From assembly GCF_000577275.2 (NCBI RefSeq), contig NZ_HG916852.1, positions 1,429,001 to 1,493,000 of the forward strand: 64,000 nucleotides of DNA, written 5' to 3'. Under the pieces are notes generated by a model. It ran no database searches. It saw only the letters and a program-made list of their open reading frames with translations, and was not told the origin of the DNA. Each line of letters starts with the position of its first letter. Position 1 is the stretch's first letter. Shown piece after piece: positions 1 through 8,455 of this stretch. The DNA is from Rhizobium favelukesii. Lineage in GTDB: Bacteria; Pseudomonadota; Alphaproteobacteria; Rhizobiales; Rhizobiaceae. A program made the translations under genes and the position numbers.

Positions 1-1
1 C

Positions 2-727
2 ACCTGCAATCCGGTGATCGCGCACGACATGGCAAATATCTTCAACTTCATCACTGGCTACGGCGAGCCGGAAGAGAGCATGAAACTGGCGGTTTCTCCG
101 TACACGCTGCGCTCGCGCATCGTTCGCCACATCGAGGAAGAAATCAAGCACGCCAAGAACGGCGCGCCGGCGGCGATCTGGATGAAGATGAATTCGCTCG
201 TCGACCCCGAGATCATCGACGCGCTTTACACGGCAAGCCGCGCCGGCGTCGAGATTGATCTTGTCATTCGAGGCATCTGCTGCCTGCGCCCACAAGTGCC
301 CGGCCTGTCGGAAAATATCCGGGTGAAGTCGATCGTCGGACGCTTCCTGGAGCACAGCCGCATCTTCTGCTTCGGCAATGGTCACGGGCTGCCATCCGAC
401 AAGGCGCTGGTTTATATCGGCTCGGCGGACATGATGCCGCGCAACCTCGATCGCCGTGTCGAAACGCTCGTCCCACTGACCAATCCGACGGTTCACGAGC
501 AGGTTCTCTCACAGATTATGCTCGGCAATATCATTGACAATCAGCAAAGCTACGAGATATTGCCCGACGGTACGTCCAGGCGCATGGAAGTGCGCAAGGG
601 CGAAGAGCCGTTCAACGCGCAGCAGTATTTCATGACCAACCCCAGCCTGTCCGGCCGTGGCGAAGCCTTGAAATCCAGTGCGCCCAAGCTGATCGCCGGC
701 CTGCTTTCCGGCCGAAACAACAAGTAA
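2..727 (+). CDS. ppk: Polyphosphate kinase, C-terminal part (5' end outside window)
   Basis: PPK reversibly moves the terminal phosphate of ATP onto long-chain polyphosphate. The window opens inside the gene. The roughly 240 visible residues match the second phospholipase-D-like half of PPK1: the conserved ITLKLNNLVD-like stretch appears as [17 protein letters not shown], followed by VRGICCLRP and [16 protein letters not shown]. The His in FLEHSR aligns with the second active-site histidine of E. coli PPK (His592 there). The N, head and first catalytic domains lie upstream of the window. The gene is followed 12 bp later by ppx in the same direction, a usual ppk-ppx pairing for making and degrading polyphosphate. 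Confident assignment; only the start is missing. Confidence 0.95.
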   Translation, partial: TCNPVIAHDMANIFNFITGYGEPEESMKLAVSPYTLRSRIVRHIEEEIKHAKNGAPAAIWMKMNSLVDPEIIDALYTASRAGVEIDLVIRGICCLRPQVPGLSENIRVKSIVGRFLEHSRIFCFGNGHGLPSDKALVYIGSADMMPRNLDRRVETLVPLTNPTVHEQVLSQIMLGNIIDNQQSYEILPDGTSRRMEVRKGEEPFNAQQYFMTNPSLSGRGEALKSSAPKLIAGLLSGRNNK

Positions 728-739
728 TATTGGACCTGC

Positions 740-2263
740 ATGGTTGAATCAGAAGCCCAGGGGCGCCTTCCAGGGATAGCCCCGGTCTCCGTGGTCGATA
801 TCGGGTCGAACTCGATCCGTGTGGTCATCTATGAAGGCATGTCCCGCTCGCCGACGATCCTTTTCAACGAAAAGGTGCTCTGTGGTCTCGGCCGAGGAAT
901 CGCACTGACCGGCAAGATGGATGAGGCGAGCGTCGGGCGGGCACTGGCTGCCTTGCATCGGTTCAAGGCATTATCCGATCAGGCGCGCGCTGCCACCATG
1001 TTCGTGCTGGCGACTGCGGCTGCCCGCGAAGCATCGAACGGACCGGATTTTATCCACAAAGCGGAAACAATCCTTCAGCGTAAGGTCCGCGTTCTTTCCG
1101 GTGAAGAAGAGGCGAAGTTCTCCGCCCTCGGCATTGTCAGCGGCTTCTATGAGCCGGACGGTATTGCTGGAGACCTGGGCGGCGGTTCACTCGAACTCAT
1201 TGACATCAAGGGCAAGGAAATCGGCAAGGGGGTCACCTTGCCGCTCGGTGGCCTTCGCCTGTCGGAATATGCAGGCGGCTCGCTGGAGAAGGCCCGAACC
1301 TTTGCTCGCAAGCATGTGAGAACAAGTTCCAAACTGCTGGCGAAGGGAAATGGGCGCACCTTCTATGCGGTCGGGGGCACTTGGCGAAATATTGCCAAAC
1401 TGCATATGGAGATGACGCAGTATCCGCTGCACATGATGCAGGGCTACGAGGTTTCGCTCGAGGCGATGATTCAATTCCTCGATCAGGTGGAGATTGCCAA
1501 GGACTCGAAGGATCCTGCGTGGATGGCGGTCTCCAAGCATCGCCGCGCGCTGCTTCCGTTCGGTGCGGTTGCCATGAAGGAAGTCCTGAGCGCGATGAAG
1601 CCCTCTGTTATCTCGTTCTCGGGGCAGGGCGTGCGCGAAGGCTACCTCTATTCATTGCTTTCCGAGAGCGAGCGCCGCAGCGATCCGCTGCTGGCCGCGG
1701 CTGGCGAACTCGCCATTTTGCGCGCGCGTTCGCCGGAACACGCCAGAGAGCTGGCGGACTGGACAGGCCGCATGATGCCCTATTTCGGCATCGCCGAGAC
1801 GGAGGAGGAGGCGCGCTATCGCCAGGCGGCGTGCCTGCTTGCCGACATCAGCTGGCGCGCGCATCCCGATTACCGTGGCCTGCAGGCGCTGAACATCATT
1901 GCTCACTCGTCCTTTGTCGGCATCAGCCACCCCGGCCGCGCCTTCATTGCGCTGACGAACTACTACAGGTTCGAAGGGCCGTATGACGACGGTGCGACGG
2001 GTCCTCTCGCCACCATCGCCACGCCGCGATTTATCGAGCGCGCCAAGCTGCTCGGCGGCATGCTGCGTGTCGTCTATCTCTTTTCGGCATCCATGCCCGG
2101 CGTCGTGCGCAATCTCACCTTCCAGAAATCGTCCAAACCCGATCTTGACTTGGAGTTCGTGGTTCCGGCGGAATATCACGACTTTGCCGGCGAGCGCCTC
2201 GAAGGCCGCTTGCAACAGCTTTCCAAGCTGACCAACAAGCGCTTGGCCTTCCGCTTCGAATAG
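740..2263 (+). CDS. ppx: Exopolyphosphatase (Ppx/GppA family)
   Basis: Releases orthophosphate processively from polyphosphate ends; some members also hydrolyse pppGpp. The 507-residue protein has the ASKHA fold signatures: the phosphate-1 loop DIGSNSIR near residues 20-27 and the phosphate-2 loop GDLGGGSLEL near 144-153, with a long C-terminal helical/HD-like region after about residue 310 as in long Ppx forms. The ATG at 740 lies 12 bp after ppk stops, so the two genes are very probably one transcription unit. Whether it prefers polyP or pppGpp cannot be read from the sequence, but its place behind ppk favours polyP. Confidence 0.93.
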   Translation: MVESEAQGRLPGIAPVSVVDIGSNSIRVVIYEGMSRSPTILFNEKVLCGLGRGIALTGKMDEASVGRALAALHRFKALSDQARAATMFVLATAAAREASNGPDFIHKAETILQRKVRVLSGEEEAKFSALGIVSGFYEPDGIAGDLGGGSLELIDIKGKEIGKGVTLPLGGLRLSEYAGGSLEKARTFARKHVRTSSKLLAKGNGRTFYAVGGTWRNIAKLHMEMTQYPLHMMQGYEVSLEAMIQFLDQVEIAKDSKDPAWMAVSKHRRALLPFGAVAMKEVLSAMKPSVISFSGQGVREGYLYSLLSESERRSDPLLAAAGELAILRARSPEHARELADWTGRMMPYFGIAETEEEARYRQAACLLADISWRAHPDYRGLQALNIIAHSSFVGISHPGRAFIALTNYYRFEGPYDDGATGPLATIATPRFIERAKLLGGMLRVVYLFSASMPGVVRNLTFQKSSKPDLDLEFVVPAEYHDFAGERLEGRLQQLSKLTNKRLAFRFE

Positions 2264-2337
2264 CGTTCGGTTCCTAACAAGCCCAGTGCTGCCGCCGTCA
2301 TCTGTGCAGCTCACGGGAACTGTGGCATAACTGAGCC

Positions 2338-3321
2338 ATGGCGATACATGTCTTGGCGGTCCATCGCGACACAGTCGGGACGGAACAGGCGGCGGGCAAT
2401 TCGCTTGCCGCCGCCTATTCCGTGGGGGTTGTCTGCTGGCTGCTGTCAGCCGGCGTCTATATCGCCGCGAAATGGGTCTCTTCCGAGATGCCGCCCTGGG
2501 CGCTCTGCTTCTGGCGAGTGCTGATCGCCTGGGCGATCCTGATGCCGATCGTGCGTCGGCATTTCGGCGATATGGTCGCCCTGGTGCGGGCTCGCCCCCT
2601 CGAACTGCTTGCCATCGGCGGCATGGGACTCGCGATCTGCCAGGGCATGATCTTTGTCGGCCTCGAGCATGCCGACGCCACCACCGCCGGCATTATCATC
2701 GCCCTGATCCCGATCATCACCATGATCCTTGCCCGTTTGATTCTGGCTGAGTCGATGGGAGGCTGGCAGGTAATCGGATCGATCTTGGCCTTTCTCGGGA
2801 TCGTGGTCATCATCCTCAAGGGCAGCCCGGCCGCGCTGATGCGTCTCGACTTCAATCCCGGCGAACTGTGGATCGTCGCCGGCGCATTTTGTTTCAGCGT
2901 CTATACCGTCCTGCTCCGCCGGGCGAAATTCGATGTGAATCGTCTTGCACTCCTGGTGCTGCTTCTCGGCGCGGCGGTGCTGACGGCGCTGCCCTTCTAT
3001 CTCTTTGAGCTTCTCTCTGACGAACGCTCGACGCTCAACAGCAGCGGGCTCGTCGCGCTCGCCTACGTCGCGATCCCCGGCGGAGCGGTTATGTATTACC
3101 TCTTCAATCGGAGCATCGAGGCTCTGGGCGCGGCGCGGGCGGGCGTGCTCCTCTACATCCAGACGATCTTCATAGCTGTGCTCGCCTATCTGATCCTCGG
3201 CGAGCAGTTGCAACCCTATCACCTCGAAGGTGCCGCGCTCATCGTCGCCGGCCTGCTTCTCATCATCCTGCTGAAGCCCAAGGCCAAGGCGGAGGCGGCA
3301 ACGGCCGAAGAGTCCGTTTGA
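2338..3321 (+). CDS. EamA/DMT-family transporter; stop codon lies inside an IS end
   Basis: Ten-helix drug/metabolite transporter superfamily protein, 327 residues, with two EamA repeats (about residues 22-160 and 178-315). Inner-membrane permease; the substrate is not predictable (amino acids, sugars or drugs in relatives). The reading frame ends with ...EESV then TGA at 3319-3321. That TGA and the last codons fall inside an inverted-repeat end of a decayed IS5-type element (3309-3326), so the original C-terminus was probably replaced by IS sequence. The hydrophobic core is complete, so the protein may still work. It starts 74 bp after ppx and lies outside the conserved core order, which suggests an accessory gene. 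Confidence 0.85.
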   Translation: MAIHVLAVHRDTVGTEQAAGNSLAAAYSVGVVCWLLSAGVYIAAKWVSSEMPPWALCFWRVLIAWAILMPIVRRHFGDMVALVRARPLELLAIGGMGLAICQGMIFVGLEHADATTAGIIIALIPIITMILARLILAESMGGWQVIGSILAFLGIVVIILKGSPAALMRLDFNPGELWIVAGAFCFSVYTVLLRRAKFDVNRLALLVLLLGAAVLTALPFYLFELLSDERSTLNSSGLVALAYVAIPGGAVMYYLFNRSIEALGAARAGVLLYIQTIFIAVLAYLILGEQLQPYHLEGAALIVAGLLLIILLKPKAKAEAATAEESV

Positions 3322-3792
3322 GAACGTCAGTGGCTGATACGTCGCAGCGGAAGACCGCCCATGGCGAGTGATCATGGCTCCTGACACGTCGATTCGGGCC
3401 TCGTGGTTGCGGACAAGGCGCCGCCATCGTGTCATCCAGCCGAAGGTCGGCCGACGACCGGGCGTCGCGGCAACCATTAAACCCAGGCTGCCTTCGATGC
3501 GTCGGACGACTTCGATGACGAAATCAAGATAGGCGGCCTTGTCCAGGAGCTTGCCCGTGCCAGATATCGGATGCCATTCGACACCTCGCGCAAATCAACG
3601 CCCCGGCGACAGCCGGTCTTCCGGGGCTTTGGCAGACGCCGTTCAACTTGCTATTCCTCGTCTGTCAGATCCGTGGGGTAACGGCGGGTCTTCTTCTCGA
3701 TGGCGGCCATCCGGGCCCGATCCGCTGCTGTCACATCAGAAGCTTGAATCATGGACCGCCTCAAACCGCCGCCCCGTGTTCTAACGGTCTCT
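3309..3792 (-). mobile_element. Decayed IS5-family insertion sequence
   Basis: The two ends form an inverted repeat: 3309-3326 reads agagtccgtttgagaacg, and the reverse complement of 3775-3792 reads agagaccgttagaacacg. Between them on the minus strand is a shrunken transposase pseudogene (3327-3710). The element is far shorter than a complete IS5-type IS because the middle of the transposase is gone. Its left end provides the stop codon of the upstream EamA gene. The outer boundary is set by the repeat match; I could not see a clear target duplication. The family call rests on transposase peptides, not on a database match. Confidence 0.75.
3327..3710 (-). pseudogene. IS5-family transposase remnant (nonsense, internal deletion, frameshift)
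   Basis: Reading the minus strand from the ATG at 3710 gives MAAIEKKTRRYPTDLTDEE, then TAG where this family has Trp, then DLREVSNGIRYLARASSW, which is a typical IS5-type N-terminus. The frame then jumps directly to AAYLDFVIEVVRR and PTFGWMTRWRRLV, which belong to the C-terminal part (normally ERTFGWMTRWRRLV). The central catalytic region is therefore deleted. Near the end the frame shifts, and LAMGGLPLRRISH followed by TGA at 3327-3329 closes the old gene in another frame. At least three inactivating lesions are visible, so no transposase activity is expected. Confidence 0.8.
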
Positions 3793-3943
3793 TGGGCTGC
3801 TGACAGCAGCTTTCACGGGCGACAGGCTTGACGACCTAATCGTGCCTCACGAGAACGCGGCCGACCGTGGACGGAGCGGCGGGTCGGGTTCGGACGCGCT
3901 CGCTGACGGTGGTCACTCTTTGCCGTTCGTCTTCGTATTGCGT
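3793..3943. other. Intergenic debris, possibly a second transposase scrap
   Basis: No gene is supported here. On the minus strand one frame reads APSTVGRVLVRHD before a stop, which loosely recalls the helix-turn-helix of IS481/IS3-type transposases. The match is too short and too interrupted to call. With the IS5 remnant to the left, the stretch looks like an old mobile-element scrap heap. Confidence 0.3.
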
Positions 3944-4381
3944 TCAGTTGAGTTCTTGGGCTAGTCCGATGAGAAGCCCTTCAGGCCCACGGATGTAGCA
4001 GAGCCGATACGCGTCTTTATACTGGACTACTTCGCCTACGAGCTGCGCGCCGCGCGCGCGGAGCCTTTCAAGCGTCTCGTCGATGTCGTCCACGGCGAAC
4101 ATGGCGCGGAGGTAGCCTAGGGCGTTGACCGGGGCGTTCCGGTGATCTGCGACGACAGGCGGCGTGAGGAAGCGGGAGAGCTCGAGCCGGCTGTGGCCGT
4201 CCGGTGTGCGCATCATGGCAATCTCGACACGCTGATCGCAAAGTCCAGTGACACGTCCGGCCCATTCTCCTTCGATCGTGGCCCGCCCTTCGAGCTCGAG
4301 GCCGAGTTCGCGAAAGAAATCAATCGTCCCTCCGAGGTCTTCGACGACGATTCCTACGTTGTCCATCCGTTTGAGCGCCAT
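3944..4381 (-). CDS. VOC-family (glyoxalase/bleomycin-resistance fold) protein
   Basis: A 145-residue single-module vicinal-oxygen-chelate protein. The N-terminus LKRMDNVGIVVEDLGGTIDFF is the classic first beta-alpha-beta unit, and YIRGPEGLLIGLAQEL is the closing strand with the usual GPEG turn and final metal-ligand Glu position. The reaction is unknown; relatives include glyoxalase I, dioxygenases and resistance proteins. I place the start at the ATG at 4381, preceded by GGAG; an in-frame ATG at 4408 would add nine residues. It sits alone between the IS5 remnant and a second IS end, so its acquisition by mobile DNA is plausible. Confidence 0.8.
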   Translation of the reverse strand: MALKRMDNVGIVVEDLGGTIDFFRELGLELEGRATIEGEWAGRVTGLCDQRVEIAMMRTPDGHSRLELSRFLTPPVVADHRNAPVNALGYLRAMFAVDDIDETLERLRARGAQLVGEVVQYKDAYRLCYIRGPEGLLIGLAQELN

Positions 4382-4489
4382 GTTTCCAATCTCCAATGTG
4401 TCGGTCAATCTACAAGGTGTTCGCCTCGTCTAACAAAGGACGGTTGAGGTGCCCCAACACCGACAGCCATCCCAGTTCGCTGTTTTTTT

Positions 4490-4548
4490 ACATCAGAAGC
4501 TTGAATATGGACCGCCTCAAACCGCCACCCCGTTTTCAAACGGTCTCT
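4490..4548. repeat. Solo end fragment of the same IS5-type element
   Basis: These 59 bp repeat 3733-3792 in the same orientation with only a few differences (one missing base and about three substitutions). They start at acatcagaagc and end at the IS tip cggtctct. No transposase sequence follows, so this is an orphan end left by a deletion or by a second insertion. Together with 3309-3792 it brackets the VOC gene. Confidence 0.8.
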
Positions 4549-4624
4549 AGGGGCGAGGGTGATCGAGGCCGATGGCAGTCGAACCGCACTCCACGAAACG
4601 GCTCCTGACATTTGCTTATCCAGC

Positions 4625-4651
4625 AAAAAGCCCCGCTCGTGCGAACGGGGC
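4625..4651 (-). terminator. Strong intrinsic terminator, minus-strand orientation
   Basis: On the minus strand GCCCCGTTCG pairs with CGAGCGGGGC (10 bp including one G-U pair, 2-nt loop) and is followed by TTTTT. No minus-strand gene ends directly upstream of it now. The first one is the esterase-like gene ending at 5837, on the far side of the IS630 element. It may also work weakly on the plus strand. Confidence 0.75.
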
Positions 4652-4678
4652 CTTCCTTTTGAAAAGTGCAGACTTATA

Positions 4679-5834
4679 CCAGCGAGCGCAGAGTGCGACT
4701 CACTTGGGATTCCCGAATCGGTGAAAATCTGAATCCATGGGGCAAACGGGAGGTTTGCAATGGGTTCGGCGATTGCATTGCGCGATGATTTTGATGGTCC
4801 TGCTCTGCGGCAGTTCGCGAAAGGGACCAAGGATGCCGCTCAAGCGCGGCGGCTTCTGGCGTTGGCGGAAATTTATGACGGCGGCTCGCGTACAGATGCG
4901 GCCCGGATCGGGGGCGTGACCTTGCAGATTGTTCGCGACTGGGTCGTTCGTTTCAATGAGCACGGGTCGGCCGGGCTCCTCAACGGCAAGGCTCCCGGCA
5001 ATCGGCCCAAGCTGAATGATGATCAGCGCCAGGCCTTGGCCAAGATTGTAGAGCGTGGTCCGATCCCGGCTATCCACGGTGTCGTTCGGTGGCGGCGCAA
5101 GGATCTGGTCCAATGGATCTTCCAGGAATTCCGGATCTCGATGGACGAGACCACGGTTGGTCGCGAATTGAAGGCTCTCGGCTTTGCCAAGCTGTCTGCC
5201 CGGCCGCGCCACTACGCCCAGAATGAACCCGAAGTGGACGCTTTTAAAAAGAGTTCCCTGCCGCATTGGCAGCCATCAGAAGCAGCCTCCCGAAGAATAC
5301 CGAGATCGAACTCTGGTGGGCCGACGAGGCGCGCATAGGTCAGAAAAACAAGATCACCCGCCGATGGGCTCGCCGTGGCACCCGACCTTCAGCGCCGCTG
5401 GATCAACGGACGATGTGGGCGTACATCTTCGGTGCCATCTGCCCCAAGAAAGGTAAGGGCGCGGGCCTCGTATTGCCCTATTGCGATACCGACGCCATGA
5501 ATCAACATCTGCTGGAAATCAGCCAGGCAGTCGATGACGGCGCTCACGCGGTCCTCATCCTCGATCAAGCCGGATGGCACGTCACGCCGAAGCTCAGCGT
5601 CCCTGACAACATCACATTGCTGTTCTTGCCGCCGCGTTCGCCTGAATTGAACCCTGTCGAAAACGTCTGGCAATTTATGAGGGACAACTGGCTGTCGAAC
5701 CGCATCTTCACAGACTACGAGGACATCGTCGCTCACTGCTGTGTCGCCTGGAACAAACTCGTCGCGCAACCCTGGAAGATAATGTCCATTGGACTGCGCG
5801 AGTGGGCGCATCGGTTTTGATCAATGCATGTTGG
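4679..5834 (+). mobile_element. IS630-family insertion sequence
   Basis: The element carries one transposase gene split over two frames. IS630-family elements insert at TA and duplicate it. Here TA is found immediately outside ccagcg (TA at 4677-4678) and immediately outside gttgg (TA at 5835-5836), giving tips CCAGC and, reversed, CCAAC. The terminal repeats beyond these few bases are weak, so the exact ends are inferred. The right tip lies 2 bp from the stop codon of the leftward esterase gene. Confidence 0.75.
4760..5820 (+). CDS. IS630-family transposase, split by a -1 frameshift
   Basis: Two overlapping frames together encode one DDE transposase. The first (4760-5338) carries the helix-turn-helix region (ARIGGVTLQIVRDWVVRF, then the GSAGLLNGKAPG linker). 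The second frame (usable from about 5251 to 5820) carries the catalytic residues: Asp in WWADEARIG, Asp in LILDQAGWH and Glu in SPELNPVENVW. The switch point is at TTTAAAAAG (5243-5251). One extra A, or a -1 slip there, reads FKKEFPAALAAIRS and joins the two halves into about 353 residues. Programmed slippage is known in this family, so the gene may be active; a simple indel is the alternative. The ATG at 4760 follows GGGAGG. Confidence 0.85.
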
Positions 5835-5836
5835 TA

Positions 5837-7195
5837 TTACTTCGCGTTCAGGAGTTCGCTGACCTCAAGTAAGCTGAATTCGTTGTTGTCGGCCTTGTCG
5901 ACAGCGCGACCTGCCGAGAAGGGCAGGTTGTTGTCGTTGCCGACGACGATGTGCGTGGCATCGACGCGGTCGACATTCTCGATTGTTACGAACGGCATGT
6001 CGTAGTTGCCATCCTTGCTGCCGGCCTTCTTCTTGTTGTCAGGATCCTGGATGTTCAGCAGGTCAATGTAGCCGATCTTGCGAACTGATTTGCCGACGTT
6101 GGCGTCGTTGAACTCGATCTTGTAGATGCGCTTGAGTTCGGCCGGGGCCTCGAAGCAATCCGGCTTCGGCTGCTTGGGATCGGCGCAGGCCTTGTCCTTC
6201 GTGCCGGCGCCGTTGTCGCGTTCGATGACGAGTGCGGTGATGTCGTCGAGCATGTTGAAGTCGCCGATCGAAACACCCTTTTCCTCGAACGGATAGAACC
6301 AGGTGCGGCCCGTCCAGTTCTTGGATGCGGTGTCAAACTCGATGACGCGGATGGCGGTATGGCCGTCAACCGATTCCATCTTGCCGTCGTCCTGGTAGAT
6401 TGCGCCTTCGAGAAGGCCGTAGAGCTTGCTGCGATCCTTCGACATGGCAACACCTTCGAAGCCACCCGAGCGCTTCAGGTTGAAGACCGGCGCCTTAGCG
6501 GTCGGGTTTGCCTGGACGGAAAGAACCGGATTATCGGGGGACATGACCGGCTTGCCGTCGACCGTGGTCGAGATGACGTCGGTCAGGCGGCCTTCAGTAT
6601 CGAACTTAAGGAGGTAGGGTCCGAATTCTTCGCCGATCCAGAAACCGTCTGCGACAGGCTGCACGGCTTCGATGTCGAAATCCGCGCCAGTGAGATAGCG
6701 CTTCTCGGCGCCTTCAAGTACGATCGGGAAAGGTGCCTTCTTGTCGGGGTCGGAAAGGAAGAGGTTCTTGACGACCTCAACCTTGCCGGTTTGCCAATCG
6801 AACTTCACCTGGTGCAGGAAGAGCATCGCGTCGCTGGAGTTCGCCTTCGAGCCGAAGCCGTTGTCGGAGAGCGTCCAGAACGTGCCGTCAGGCATGGTCT
6901 TGATGCCGGAGAAGCCCTGGATCGGCTGACCGTCGAAGGGAAGCTTCAGATCGGTGACGCGAACCCCGTCCTTGCCGGGAACGCTGCCGAGCGCCTCGGT
7001 GCGCTTGCGCTCAGCGGTGGTGAATTTGCCGGAATGCTTGAGGAATTCCGGCGTATCGTCCGGAGCCGCGACGAGCGTGTTGGCCGGCAGAATGGCTTGG
7101 CCTGCGAGCTTGGCTGGAAATTCCTGCTGGTCGGCTGCAGCCGGGCAGGCGATCAAAAGAACAAATGAAACGGAAGCAAGAAGAGTATTTTTCAT
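5837..7195 (-). CDS. Secreted phytase-like esterase domain protein
   Basis: A 452-residue exported protein. Residues 1-21 form a Sec signal peptide (MKNTLLASVSFVLLIACPAAA, cut near AAA-DQ). The mature part is the 'esterase-like activity of phytase' domain, a predicted beta-propeller: GFSGIKTMPDGTFWTLSDNGFG, DIEAVQPVADGFWIGEEFGPYLL and GFEGVAMS are its typical Asp/Glu-rich, probably Ca-binding blades. It probably acts in the periplasm on phosphate esters, but the substrate is unknown. The ATG at 7195 follows GGGGG; an in-frame TTG at 7207 is less likely. The TAA stop is 2 bp from the IS630 tip, and its likely terminator lies beyond the IS at 4625-4651. Confidence 0.85.
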   Translation of the reverse strand: MKNTLLASVSFVLLIACPAAADQQEFPAKLAGQAILPANTLVAAPDDTPEFLKHSGKFTTAERKRTEALGSVPGKDGVRVTDLKLPFDGQPIQGFSGIKTMPDGTFWTLSDNGFGSKANSSDAMLFLHQVKFDWQTGKVEVVKNLFLSDPDKKAPFPIVLEGAEKRYLTGADFDIEAVQPVADGFWIGEEFGPYLLKFDTEGRLTDVISTTVDGKPVMSPDNPVLSVQANPTAKAPVFNLKRSGGFEGVAMSKDRSKLYGLLEGAIYQDDGKMESVDGHTAIRVIEFDTASKNWTGRTWFYPFEEKGVSIGDFNMLDDITALVIERDNGAGTKDKACADPKQPKPDCFEAPAELKRIYKIEFNDANVGKSVRKIGYIDLLNIQDPDNKKKAGSKDGNYDMPFVTIENVDRVDATHIVVGNDNNLPFSAGRAVDKADNNEFSLLEVSELLNAK

Positions 7196-7240
7196 CGAAA
7201 CCCCCAAGGATTGGAATGCGGGTCTCGATTAGCAAGGCTT

Positions 7241-8308
7241 TCATGTCGGCGCGTTGACGCTTGCGTGAAGCTTTGGTGACGCTTTGCGGTTGTCTGCCTT
7301 GGCGAGCGCGATGACGCCGAGGGTTTGGCCGCGGCCTTTGACGGCGTGGCTTCCAAGATCCTCCGCCGATACCGCCTCCGGCATCTTGATCCGCTGCGCG
7401 AGGTCGGATGAGATGAGAACCGATCGGTTCAACGTCTTGCAGAGCGATTCTAGCCGGGACGCAGTGTTCACCGTGTCACCGAAATAGGTGATCTTGTGAT
7501 GGTCGACGCCGATTTCGGCCGTGATCACGGTGCCTCCGTGCAAAGCGGCGCGCAGGCGGGGGACCTGGCCATATGTCTTCAACCAGCTCTCGGCGTCCGC
7601 CTCTATCTCGCTGATGATATCGAAGATGCAGTTCACGCATCGCGCGAATTTGATCCCGCGCTCCAACGGCCAGCTGATGATCGCGGCGTCTCCGACATAG
7701 TCATCGATAGTGCCTTTGTATTTCCGCACCGGCTCGGCGAAGGCAGCAAACAGCGAGCTCAGCATCTGCTGTGCCCGAAGGTCACCATGCTTCTCGGCAA
7801 AGGCCGTCGAATCCACGAGGTCGATGAACAGGAAGACGCGTTCCTCGCTGATTGGCTTCCGGTATCGGCTGAACAGCATGCTCATGAAGATGTCGCGGCC
7901 CAGCAATTCGCGGATGCGCAGCACGAAGATAATGAGCGCGCACACGGCGAGTGCATAGAGGAAGGCATCGAAAGGCAGAACGACAGCCTCCACCCATGAT
8001 GCAGGATGAATAGCGCCGAGCCACCACATGGCGAGGCCAGCAATCGCAAATCCGACGCTCATCAGAATTTCGTAGACGAAGATCTCGGCGAGAAAGAACG
8101 TCACCGTCGGCAATGCCTGCATGCGCCGGTAAAGGCCGCGCAGGATCACCTTTCGTTCGAAGGCAATGATCGGCATGCCGATGAACAGCGCAAAGGTTGC
8201 TCCGACGACGGGATGCCCTCCATAGAACCGCATGTCATAGAGAACGCCACTCGCGGCTATGACAAGCGCAATCAACAGCCAGTTCTGGACTGGAGATATT
8301 TCCCTCAT
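7241..8308 (-). CDS. Membrane-anchored class III adenylate/guanylate cyclase
   Basis: A 355-residue protein with about four hydrophobic segments in the first 130 residues followed by one class III nucleotidyl cyclase domain. FLFIDLVDSTAFAE supplies the first metal-binding Asp and DDYVGDAAIISW the second. DTVNTASRLES is the conserved Asn/Arg motif that binds the transition state. The Lys that selects adenine in adenylate cyclases is not obvious to me, so ATP versus GTP is open. Rhizobia carry many such cyclases. It is transcribed toward the esterase gene with a 45-bp gap, so the two may share a message. Confidence 0.85.
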   Translation of the reverse strand: MREISPVQNWLLIALVIAASGVLYDMRFYGGHPVVGATFALFIGMPIIAFERKVILRGLYRRMQALPTVTFFLAEIFVYEILMSVGFAIAGLAMWWLGAIHPASWVEAVVLPFDAFLYALAVCALIIFVLRIRELLGRDIFMSMLFSRYRKPISEERVFLFIDLVDSTAFAEKHGDLRAQQMLSSLFAAFAEPVRKYKGTIDDYVGDAAIISWPLERGIKFARCVNCIFDIISEIEADAESWLKTYGQVPRLRAALHGGTVITAEIGVDHHKITYFGDTVNTASRLESLCKTLNRSVLISSDLAQRIKMPEAVSAEDLGSHAVKGRGQTLGVIALAKADNRKASPKLHASVNAPT

Positions 8309-8455
8309 GTAGTCCTTTTCGCGGTGCCGCGTCGTCGCGGATACCTAGGGCATATAGGAAACGTCGGGTGTTTCCGAAAGGCACGCTCGGTTGGTTTCCT
8401 TGATCGAATCGATCTGGAAATGACTATGAGCGCAAAAAAGTCCGCTTGATGGCGC

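Noticed and set aside
2446..3477. Minus-strand open frame of 343 codons opposite the EamA gene
   Set aside because: Its first part is the IS5 transposase remnant frame read on into EamA antisense; not a single gene.
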